A stretch of 64,000 bases of DNA from contig MTLY02000001.1 of the NCBI GenBank assembly GCA_002011035.2, forward strand, positions 189,342 to 253,341, in the 5' to 3' direction. Under the pieces are notes generated by a model. That model saw only the letters and a program-made list of their open reading frames with translations, was not told where the DNA came from and ran no database searches. This stretch comes from Candidatus Hecatella orcuttiae. Its GTDB lineage: Archaea; Thermoproteota; Bathyarchaeia; Hecatellales; Hecatellaceae. This document shows positions 7,773 through 14,817 of the stretch, one piece after another. A program made the translations under genes and the position numbers. The first letter of the stretch is position 1; every line of letters starts with the position of its first letter.

Positions 7773-8945
7773 GTGGAGGCTAGGCCTAGGCTGAGGGAGC
7801 TTCAAGCCTTTAAGGAAAACTTCCTCGCCTCCCTAGACTCGGGAACAGCTGAGGTCTTGAATAAAGCGTTGGGAGGAGGAGAGTTGACGGAGGAGGAAGC
7901 CTCCTGCCTCCTTCAAGCTCGAGGGCTGGAGCTTCACGCGTTGATCCTCGCGGCCGACTGGGTTAGGCGGCGGAGGGTGGGGGACATCGTCACCTACGTG
8001 GTCAACTGGAACATCAACTTCACCAACATCTGCGGCACCGGCTGCCGGTTCTGCGCCTTCAGCCGAAGCCCCCGCGACCCCGAAGCTTACTTGCTCTCCC
8101 CCGCTCAGGTAGCCGCGAAGGCGGAGGAGGCTTGGAGGCAAGGGGCCACGGAGGTTTGCATCCAAGGCGGCCTTCACCCCGAGGTGGACCTAGGCTTTTA
8201 TGAGGCCTTGTTGAGGGCGGTGAAGAGAACTGTGCCCTCCATCCACATTCACGCTTTCTCCCCCATGGAGGTGGTTTACGCTGCCTCCAAGGGAGGGCTT
8301 GGTCTGGAGGAAACCTTGAGGCGTCTCAAGGAGGCGGGCTTGGATAGCATGCCCGGCACCGCGGCGGAGGTCTTGGTGGATGAAGTCAGGAGGGTAGTGT
8401 GCCCTGAAAAAATCAGCGTGGGAAAATGGGTTCAAGTGGTGGAAACCGCCCACAGGCTGGGCATCCCCACCACGGCCACCATCATGTACGGTCATGTGGA
8501 AAGCCCCATCCATCAAGCCCGGCATCTGGCTGTGGTTCGGGAGGTTCAGAAGAAAACTCGAGGCTTCACCGAATTCATCCCCCTCACTTTCATCCCTTGG
8601 AAGACAGCTCTTTTCAGAGAAGGAGACAGCAAGGCTGGAGCCACTGGAGCTGAGGACCTGAGGATGTACGCTGTTTCAAGGCTGATGCTGGCGGGGTGGG
8701 TGGACAACATCCAAGTCTCCTGGGTTAAACTAGGCCCCAAACTGGCTCAGGTGGCCCTCAACGCTGGGGCTAACGACCTAGGAGGAACCTTGATGGAGGA
8801 GAACATCTCTAGGGCTGCGGGAGCCAGCTCAGGACAGTGCCTACTTCCCGAGGAAATGGAGCGGATGATAAGAGACTTGGGTAGGATTCCAGCCCAACGA
8901 ACCACCACCTACCAGCTGGTTACCGGTTGGAGGCCTCCCAGCTGA
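7773..8945 (+). CDS. cofH: 5-amino-6-(D-ribitylamino)uracil--L-tyrosine 4-hydroxyphenyl transferase
   Basis: A 390-residue radical SAM enzyme with CxxxCxxC at C87, C91 and C94 (ICGTGCRFCAF). It also has the CofH features NINFTNIC, EVCIQGGLHP, HAFSPMEV and LPGTAAEVL-like SMPGTAAEVL. It couples tyrosine-derived p-hydroxybenzyl to the ribitylaminouracil made downstream of ArfC, and CofG then closes the deazaflavin. The GTG at 7773 is 3 nt after the cofG stop and follows AAAGGAGG placed inside cofG, so the two are translationally coupled. Both halves of F0 synthase are separate genes here, as in most archaea. Confidence 0.95.
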   Translation: MEARPRLRELQAFKENFLASLDSGTAEVLNKALGGGELTEEEASCLLQARGLELHALILAADWVRRRRVGDIVTYVVNWNINFTNICGTGCRFCAFSRSPRDPEAYLLSPAQVAAKAEEAWRQGATEVCIQGGLHPEVDLGFYEALLRAVKRTVPSIHIHAFSPMEVVYAASKGGLGLEETLRRLKEAGLDSMPGTAAEVLVDEVRRVVCPEKISVGKWVQVVETAHRLGIPTTATIMYGHVESPIHQARHLAVVREVQKKTRGFTEFIPLTFIPWKTALFREGDSKAGATGAEDLRMYAVSRLMLAGWVDNIQVSWVKLGPKLAQVALNAGANDLGGTLMEENISRAAGASSGQCLLPEEMERMIRDLGRIPAQRTTTYQLVTGWRPPS

Positions 8946-9006
8946 GCAGCCTCCCTTCATGGGGGGACGTTTTCAAGAAGCTGAGGTGTTAGGAATGGTT
9001 TTCGAT

Positions 9007-9016
9007 TTCCTTTTTT
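9007..9016 (+). terminator. T-rich putative terminator after cofH
   Basis: A run of T with one CC interruption, ending in six T, about 65 nt after the cofH stop and before the next promoter. Archaeal transcription often ends at such T tracts without a hairpin. Only the T tract is seen; the function is inferred. Confidence 0.35.
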
Positions 9017-9101
9017 AGAGTACCCGACTATCAACTAGGAGTTAAAAGGCTGGAGGGAATCCGGCAGGCTTAAAGTTTAAAAGTGTCCCCTGCGAGGTGG
9101 T

Positions 9102-9572
9102 ATGCGGGAAATTTTTATGGCGGAAAAAATCCCTGAAATGCCCTCAGCGGCTAGGCTTCTGATGAAGGCGGACATACCCGCCGCTGAATCCACTGCCTCC
9201 GTCTTGGAGGTGGCTAGGATGATGAGGGAAAACCGTCTGAGAAACGTCTTCATCTTGAAAGCCGGAAAGCCTGTGGGAATTCTGAGGGACAACGACTTGG
9301 TGACCAAGGTGATGGCGCTTCAGAAAGACCCTGCGGCCTTGAAGGCGGAGGAAGTAATGGACTCCTTCATCCCCGTGGTGGAGCCGGATACGGGGATCTC
9401 CGACATCGCAAAGCTGATGGCTGACAGCGGCACGCGAAGAGTTTTGGTGGTGGAGAAGGGGAAAACCGTGGGGTCCATAACCGCCGGAGACTTGCTTCAC
9501 TTCATAGCCTTCGTCTCCCGGGGAGAATGGATGCGGCTGCAGAGAACCAAAACTCAAACGCTGGAAGAATAG
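9102..9572 (+). CDS. CBS-domain pair protein
   Basis: A 156-residue cytoplasmic protein made of two CBS motifs (about residues 10-70 and 80-145). Recognisable pieces are NRLRNVFILKAGKPVGILRDND and the second copy with RRVLVVEKGKTVGSITAGDLL. CBS pairs bind adenine nucleotides or similar ligands and usually regulate another protein or act as free sensors. No effector domain is fused. The AT-rich box CTTAAAGTTTAAAA at 9068-9081 lies about 25 nt before the ATG at 9102, so the transcript is probably nearly leaderless; an in-frame ATG at 9117 is an alternative start. It is co-oriented with the F420 operon but separated by 156 nt and a T-rich tract. Confidence 0.85.
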   Translation: MREIFMAEKIPEMPSAARLLMKADIPAAESTASVLEVARMMRENRLRNVFILKAGKPVGILRDNDLVTKVMALQKDPAALKAEEVMDSFIPVVEPDTGISDIAKLMADSGTRRVLVVEKGKTVGSITAGDLLHFIAFVSRGEWMRLQRTKTQTLEE

Positions 9573-9634
9573 CCCCCCGGGGGCTTAGCAGCATCTCCAG
9601 CGGGAAAAGGCTGGAATGCTTGAGGTGACTTTGT

Positions 9635-10144
9635 TTAACCTTTTTCTCCGATTTCCTCAATTATTTTTAGGACTTCATCCAAGCTTCTGACTGTGAAGTC
9701 GGGTTTTTTCTCCTCACTGTCTATGGAGTCCGGATACCGGTTGTTCCACTTGAAGAGAATGCTTCTCATGCCCGCCCTCTTCGCGCCGACCACGTCAGCG
9801 TCCACCCTGTTTCCCACCATGACGGCTTCCTCAGGCTTCACCCCCAGCCGCTCCAAGGCTATCTGGAAGATGCGGGGGTCCGGCTTCTCGATGCCCACAT
9901 CCCCGGAGATGACCACCACGTCAAAGGAGTTCGTTAAACCACTGGAAGCCATAACCCTCCGAGTTCCCACACTGTCCCCGTTGCAGACGAGGGCAAGCCG
10001 GTAGCCTTTTTCCTTGAGGGCTTTAAGCAGCTGGAAGGCTCCCTGCACTGGGGAGCCGCTGAGAGCCCGGCCGTCTGGCTCTCGGACAACGCTTTCTTCG
10101 TCGATCAAAGTGTCTCCCAAGTCTAAGCACACTGCTTTAATCAC
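9635..10144 (-). CDS. HAD-family phosphatase
   Basis: A 169-residue haloacid dehalogenase hydrolase. Motif I is DLGDTLID at the very N terminus, motif II is in VVISGDVG (Ser), then a Lys in GIEKPDP, and motif III is MVGNRVDADVVGAK. The second acidic residue of motif I is replaced (DLGDT rather than DxDxT), as in several HAD phosphatases. A longer reading reaches 10300, but the GTG at 10144 follows GGGAGGAG by 5 nt and begins exactly at the first beta strand, and the longer version would overlap the divergent gene. The substrate is unknown. It sits just past the riboflavin/F420 genes on the opposite strand. Confidence 0.85.
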   Translation of the reverse strand: MIKAVCLDLGDTLIDEESVVREPDGRALSGSPVQGAFQLLKALKEKGYRLALVCNGDSVGTRRVMASSGLTNSFDVVVISGDVGIEKPDPRIFQIALERLGVKPEEAVMVGNRVDADVVGAKRAGMRSILFKWNNRYPDSIDSEEKKPDFTVRSLDEVLKIIEEIGEKG

Positions 10145-10250
10145 ACCGCATCTCCTCCCATCGGCAGAATGGGAAGTATTGGATGTTCTTTCCCATAAAT
10201 TTGACCCTTTAAATTCAGCCGGCGCCCCTTTGACATTTAGAGGGTGGAAA

Positions 10251-10649
10251 ATGTCTTGGAGAGGAAGGAGGCGAGCAGGCTTCGTCGCTGTCATAACCAT
10301 TCTGGACGAGATAGGCGTGGGGCTGCTTCTGCTGATGGTCCTCCCCCTTCTCGGCTTTAGAATCCCAGTAGGCTACATCGCCGTCATTCTCGCCCTGTTA
10401 GCGGTCCTCTCCCTCGGAATTTACAAGACAACTACCCCTGCGTTGGCGAGAAAACCCGCTGTGGGAATCGAGGCCATGGCGGGTTTGAAGGGGAAAACGT
10501 TGACCTTCCTCAATCCCGAAGGGTTAGTCAGGGTCGAGGGGGAGGTGTGGAAGGCTAGGGCTGCGGAGGGGTACATCGAGGCGGATAGAGAGATTACAGT
10601 TAAGGCCGTCCAAGGATTGAGACTCCTTGTAGAAGAGAGAAAAACTTAA
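10251..10649 (+). CDS. NfeD-like membrane protein with C-terminal OB fold
   Basis: A 132-residue protein with two membrane segments (about residues 10-30 and 33-52) followed by a soluble beta domain of the NfeD C-terminal type. The key stretch is GLKGKTLTFLNPEGLVRVEGE, then a turn and IEADREITVKAVQGLRLLVE. NfeD proteins associate with stomatin/prohibitin-type membrane proteins; no stomatin gene is nearby. The ATG at 10251 follows GAGGGTGG, and a longer upstream reading is not supported because it runs antisense to the HAD gene. Its stop overlaps the stop of the convergent glycosyltransferase by 4 nt. Confidence 0.8.
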   Translation: MSWRGRRRAGFVAVITILDEIGVGLLLLMVLPLLGFRIPVGYIAVILALLAVLSLGIYKTTTPALARKPAVGIEAMAGLKGKTLTFLNPEGLVRVEGEVWKARAAEGYIEADREITVKAVQGLRLLVEERKT

Positions 10650-12019
10650 CTCCGAGGAGCTAAGCTTAGGTGCTCTTTCCACCCTAGACCATAATGCTCC
10701 GTCTTAGCCCAGTACAAAGGCCTCGTCCAATGAAGCCAAAAGGCGTAAATTAAGCCTGCGATGTGCAGAAACATGTAGAGGAAGTAAGTCGGAAGCCATA
10801 GGAGGTTTCTGCGATTTTTGTTCTCCAAGACTATGCCGGCTAAGACGGCTCCGTAAAAAACAAAGTTGAAGAGCAGAGGAATCACAGCCCACCGCGGGAA
10901 AGTTAAAGCCATAAGCCCTGGCGCCCACAGCTTGAAAACTTCAGTGACGGCCCAAAGGAAAGTTAAGGCATAGCCGATGGGCACGAGAATCATCACAAAA
11001 GGGGCTCCTAAAACTAGAATCATACTTAAAGTCTTAAGAAACCCAAGTCTTCTCATGTTTCGAAGGGCGGGAAGCCAGTAGGTTAGAAAAGTTTGAAGAT
11101 AACCCCTCATCCACCGACCCCTCTGCCTCATCCATTCGCCCACCCTTATGGGAGCTTCCCCCCAAGACCTAACCTCAACCATTTTGATGTCGTAGCCTGA
11201 AAAGGTTAAACGGACAGCTACTTCCAAGTCCTCAGTCAGATTCTTAGAATCCCACCACCCTACTCCCCTCAAGAACTCTCTTCTGAGGAAGCAACATGTT
11301 CCCCCTAAGGGGATGAAGAATCCGAGTTTTCTTCTTCCCCAGAGGTGTATTCTGAACCAAGAAGCGTATTCAAGGTCCATCATCCTAGCAAGCCAAGCAT
11401 CCTCCCTGTTGCCCATCCTGAGAATTCCTTGAACTGCCCCCACCTTAGGGTCGTCGAAGAAGGGCATCACCTTCATCAGCACATCCCTGTCTGGGACGTC
11501 CTCAGCGTCGAAGATAGCGATGATCTCCCCGTTGGTGAAGTGAACCACGTCGTCTAAGGCAGCGGGCTTGGTTTCAATTCGGGAGGGGGCGGAGCGGAAA
11601 AATATCTTAACAGACTCGGGGTTGGCTGCGGCTAGGGGCATAGCCGCCATGGCGGTTTCCTCATCCTCCGTGACCACCACCACTTCTTTTTTCCCTTCAG
11701 GATAATCCAAATGGTTCGCCGCTATGTTCACTGCTCGCCCTATAACCCATGGCTCATGTTTAGCAGGTATGAGGATGGAAACCGTGGGGAGGGAAAGCGG
11801 GTCGGCAGGTTTAGCCGTGTCCATGCGTGTTAATCCCGCTGCCAAGATGGGCAGGTGGTAGAGTCCCCAGAGAAGAAATACAAGGGAAACAAAATAGGCG
11901 AAGGCGGTCAGGATGAGTTTAAGGTGTCCCGCTGCTATGAGGAGAGAAAAGGAAAAGACGGCAGCGGCCGCGTAGATGGAAACCTTCGTTAAAGGTGAAT
12001 GCTTCTGCGTCTTCAACAC
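10646..12019 (-). CDS. Membrane glycosyltransferase family 2 (cellulose/hyaluronan synthase-like)
   Basis: A 457-residue processive-type GT2. Two N-terminal membrane helices (about residues 12-55) precede the catalytic domain. The catalytic domain has SILIPAKHE, the DxD-like FDAEDVPD, the acceptor-site NLTEDLEVAVRL (ED) and the QRGRWMRG element (QxxRW). Four or five C-terminal helices follow from about residue 325. Enzymes of this build polymerise or transfer sugars at the membrane using nucleotide sugars. The GTG at 12019 follows GGGAGA. It is 16 nt downstream of the zinc-ribbon/nuclease-fold gene and probably co-transcribed with it. Confidence 0.9.
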   Translation of the reverse strand: MLKTQKHSPLTKVSIYAAAAVFSFSLLIAAGHLKLILTAFAYFVSLVFLLWGLYHLPILAAGLTRMDTAKPADPLSLPTVSILIPAKHEPWVIGRAVNIAANHLDYPEGKKEVVVVTEDEETAMAAMPLAAANPESVKIFFRSAPSRIETKPAALDDVVHFTNGEIIAIFDAEDVPDRDVLMKVMPFFDDPKVGAVQGILRMGNREDAWLARMMDLEYASWFRIHLWGRRKLGFFIPLGGTCCFLRREFLRGVGWWDSKNLTEDLEVAVRLTFSGYDIKMVEVRSWGEAPIRVGEWMRQRGRWMRGYLQTFLTYWLPALRNMRRLGFLKTLSMILVLGAPFVMILVPIGYALTFLWAVTEVFKLWAPGLMALTFPRWAVIPLLFNFVFYGAVLAGIVLENKNRRNLLWLPTYFLYMFLHIAGLIYAFWLHWTRPLYWAKTEHYGLGWKEHLSLAPRS

Positions 12020-12035
12020 GGAACAGATTCTCCCT

Positions 12036-12998
12036 TCAAAGACCTATTATCTTCCTCAGCTGATCGACGGCGTCCTCCATGTTACCTGCCTCCAAACATT
12101 CCACCCGAAATTTGGATGCGAAAACCCGGGCTTCCCTTTCAAGTTTAGGTATGGCAACGAATATACCGTGGAAGCCCTTTGTTTTCACGTCGAAAAATTT
12201 GGCTAAAAATTTCAACAGGTCGTCAACGGTTACAGTCAGCCCTCCCTTTTCTTCCACTTCCACAATGAGTTCTCTGCGAGAAGGCCCTGAGTTTTTGGCT
12301 ACGATATCGAACATGTGGAAGCTTCCTGATTTACCTTCCAGCTCATAGAAGCATTCCACGGAGAAGCCTCCCCGTTTCAGCGCTTCAGCCATGGGCTCGA
12401 CGTAGAGCAGCGCCTTCCTCACCTCGTTTCTCCTAGCCTCGTTAAACCGGTAGGAGTAAACGTTTTCCCTCCGCGCCTCCGTAGGCCTGAAGGAGCGGTC
12501 GCATACCTTGCAAACCCACCGTTCAAAGGGAAGGTGGAAGAATTCTCCACATTCTAAGCATTTGAAAGCCATGCCGGGATTGCCGTAGTCAACACCAATC
12601 TGCCTGAGAACCCGATTGCATCGCGGGCATCTGACAGATGAGGCTTCTTTCCAAAATTTTTCCTCAAAATCTATGTAGCTACATGAATAATGGACGAGGA
12701 CGTTCCCCTCTGTATAGTCGGCTGATTTGCATTTCGGACATAAAAGTTGGGGGCGGATGTCCGCGGAGAAACATTGAGGGCACTTGAAGATGTTGTCGGA
12801 AACTTTTCTATGCAGAAAACCCTCCTCCCCCAGTTTTTCAAGAAGTTGAGCAGCTTCCTCGTCTGAGCTTTCCAACTCTCTCAGGGAAGGATAGGTCACT
12901 CGGTTCGCTGTGACCTTGGCGTGAATTTCGGAGATCTGCCCTGTCACCAGTTTATATAAAAGCCTCAAGGCCAACGAGTTCTGCAGCAACGCTTCCAA
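12036..12998 (-). CDS. TackOD1-like zinc-ribbon protein with a nuclease-fold C terminus
   Basis: A 320-residue soluble protein. Residues 1-68 look like a winged-helix segment. Residues 70-168 hold eleven cysteines (C73, C76, C87, C90, C106, C124, C127, C147, C150, C163, C166) in a series of ribbons with the stretch RQIGVDYGNP, which I recognise as the TackOD1 output domain. Residues 175-320 resemble a PD-(D/E)xK restriction-endonuclease fold, with D231, then E249-x-K251 in a hydrophobic strand. The TTG at 12998 follows GGAGGT by 7 nt. TackOD1 proteins are metal-binding output modules of unknown action. Whether the nuclease site is active is unknown. Confidence 0.7.
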   Translation of the reverse strand: MEALLQNSLALRLLYKLVTGQISEIHAKVTANRVTYPSLRELESSDEEAAQLLEKLGEEGFLHRKVSDNIFKCPQCFSADIRPQLLCPKCKSADYTEGNVLVHYSCSYIDFEEKFWKEASSVRCPRCNRVLRQIGVDYGNPGMAFKCLECGEFFHLPFERWVCKVCDRSFRPTEARRENVYSYRFNEARRNEVRKALLYVEPMAEALKRGGFSVECFYELEGKSGSFHMFDIVAKNSGPSRRELIVEVEEKGGLTVTVDDLLKFLAKFFDVKTKGFHGIFVAIPKLEREARVFASKFRVECLEAGNMEDAVDQLRKIIGL

Positions 12999-13274
12999 CA
13001 GGGCTACCTCCAGTCTTCCGAAAAACGCGAAGGGGCGGTTTTACTTTAACATCTTCTTGTCTAGGTTGGATATAAAGTTAGGATGAGCGATCCAGGCTTT
13101 CCTCGAAGAATTTCATGGTGCTCTACAATGTTTAACTCTAAACATAGGTAGTGAAAATGATGCTTTTCTGGAGGGGGAATTAGAATTTATTTGGCAAAAT
13201 CAACGGCTCTTTTCAGGCTTTTCGCTTGAAACGAAAGATAAAAGAAACTTGCGCAAGAATAAGGGGGAGTAAAC

Positions 13275-13742
13275 ATGGTTCAGCCGTCAGGGGAGAGACA
13301 GTATCCCTCCTATCCGCGTGTAGGTGTAGGTGCTCTAATAAGGTGCGGAGAACAGGTTCTCTTAGTGAGAAGGAAATTTGAGCCGGGAAAGGGGCTGTGG
13401 TCTATTCCCGGCGGGCTGGTGGAGCTGGGGGAACGTCTGGAAGAGGCTGTTAGGCGGGAGGTAAAAGAAGAAACAGGTTTAGATGTCGCTATAGAAAACT
13501 TGATCAACGTAGGTGAGGTCATTGAAGCTGACGGTGAAGGGAGGATTCTCTTCCACTACGTCCTCATCGACTATTCAGCTCGACCTGTGGGGGGAAGGCT
13601 TACCGGAAGCCCGGAGTCCTTGGAGGTGAAATGGGTTAAAGCAAGGGAAATCTCCCGCTACAAGACCACCAAAGCTTTGCAGAGGTTGCTTAAGAAGCTG
13701 GGCTACCTCCCTAAAGAAGAAAAGGAGAGGTGGAAAGGATGA
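13275..13742 (+). CDS. NUDIX hydrolase
   Basis: A 155-residue NUDIX protein with a complete box at about residues 46-69 (GGLVELGE, then REVKEETGL), matching Gx5Ex7REUxEExGU. The N-terminal YPRVGVGALI and the overall length suit ADP-ribose pyrophosphatase or a related nucleoside diphosphate hydrolase; the exact substrate is not determined by the motif. The ATG at 13275 follows GGGGGAG. The stop overlaps the start of a radical SAM gene (ATGA), so the two are translationally coupled. Confidence 0.9.
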   Translation: MVQPSGERQYPSYPRVGVGALIRCGEQVLLVRRKFEPGKGLWSIPGGLVELGERLEEAVRREVKEETGLDVAIENLINVGEVIEADGEGRILFHYVLIDYSARPVGGRLTGSPESLEVKWVKAREISRYKTTKALQRLLKKLGYLPKEEKERWKG

Positions 13743-14788
13743 TGGGAAAGCTTTTCAGCAGCCTATCCTGCCTCCTAACTCCTTACAAGCCTCACCCTTA
13801 CCATGTCCAGTGGTTTCTCACGGGAAAATGCAACTATCGCTGCCGAACATGCCAGATTTGGAGTCAGCCTCAAACCCGAGAGTTAACCGTCGAAGAAGTC
13901 AAGAGAGGCATCGACATCCTGCACGCCATGGGCGTGGTGGACTTGGTTTTCACCGGAGGGAATCCTCTCCTACGCGGGGATATTGCTGAAATTTTGAAAT
14001 ACGCCCATCCAAAGTTTCCTCTGGTCACCATTTACGATAACGGCAGCTTAGCCTCCAAGAAGCTAGACATCCTCCGCCATGCGGACAGGGTGTGCATCAG
14101 CCTTCACTCTCTTAACCCTGCGCTTCAAAACGCCATAGCCGGCGTGCCCAACGCCTTCCGGGAAGCCATGCAGTCCATTCTCCTTCTGAAAAAGAAAGGC
14201 TTGGGAGTTGTGGTGGCGGTTACTGTGGCAGGGAACAACATTCACGAGGTCCCTGCCTTGATTGAGTATTTCGGTGAGAGGGAGATCCCCGTCATTTTAG
14301 CCCTCTACAGCGACCTATCCTCCGAGGACAGTCTTGTGAAGATCGGAACGCCTGACCCTTGCTCTCAATTTCATGACGGCGAAAGTTTGCGGAAGTTTTT
14401 CCAGAGCCTCCGGGAGCTTAAGAGAAGATATCCGGTTCATCTGGACTTCAAGACTTTAGAGGCCTTGGAGGCCTTTTTCTCGGAGGGTAGGAGAAACTGG
14501 CAGTGTCAAGCTCTGAGCTCCTTCTTCATGGTAAACGAGTTAGGCTGGGTTTCAGGCTGCCATGTCATGCCACCTGTCTGCCGTCTGGGGGAGCTGCCTT
14601 CCCTTTGGGGTTCTGAAAAATTCGCGGAGCTGAGGGAAAACTGCAAGCTGTGCGAAAAATGCCTCTACTTGTGCTACGTAGCCTATTCCCACATCCGGAG
14701 GGCTCGAAACTTGGCTGAATACCTCTGGGACTACAAGCGCTACATGTGGGAAAGATTCCTCCTCACGCTGTCTTCTGAGAAAGGGTGA
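13739..14788 (+). CDS. Radical SAM protein with a Cys-rich C terminus
   Basis: About 349 residues. The radical SAM motif CNYRCRTC sits near residues 31-38 after LTGK, followed by the SAM-binding DLVFTGGNPLL. The C-terminal part carries a further cysteine set (C in GCHVMPPVC and CKLCEKCLYLC), typical of SPASM-like auxiliary cluster binding. The overall form is like the MoaA/heme-maturation/peptide-modification group, but no precursor peptide is evident nearby and the substrate is unknown. The ATG at 13739 overlaps the NUDIX stop as ATGA; a GTG at 13730 is possible but worse placed relative to AGGTGG. Confidence 0.85.
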   Translation: MMGKLFSSLSCLLTPYKPHPYHVQWFLTGKCNYRCRTCQIWSQPQTRELTVEEVKRGIDILHAMGVVDLVFTGGNPLLRGDIAEILKYAHPKFPLVTIYDNGSLASKKLDILRHADRVCISLHSLNPALQNAIAGVPNAFREAMQSILLLKKKGLGVVVAVTVAGNNIHEVPALIEYFGEREIPVILALYSDLSSEDSLVKIGTPDPCSQFHDGESLRKFFQSLRELKRRYPVHLDFKTLEALEAFFSEGRRNWQCQALSSFFMVNELGWVSGCHVMPPVCRLGELPSLWGSEKFAELRENCKLCEKCLYLCYVAYSHIRRARNLAEYLWDYKRYMWERFLLTLSSEKG

Positions 14789-14817
14789 AAATTCTCTCTT
14801 TTGCGGGAGCCGAGGGT

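Noticed and set aside
10014-10250. N-terminal extension of the NfeD-like reading frame
   Set aside because: It runs antisense to the HAD gene, reads as low-complexity basic sequence, and a well-placed ribosome site marks the ATG at 10251.
10145-10300. N-terminal extension of the HAD gene
   Set aside because: The GTG at 10144 has a strong ribosome site and begins the HAD fold; the longer form overlaps the divergent NfeD-like gene.
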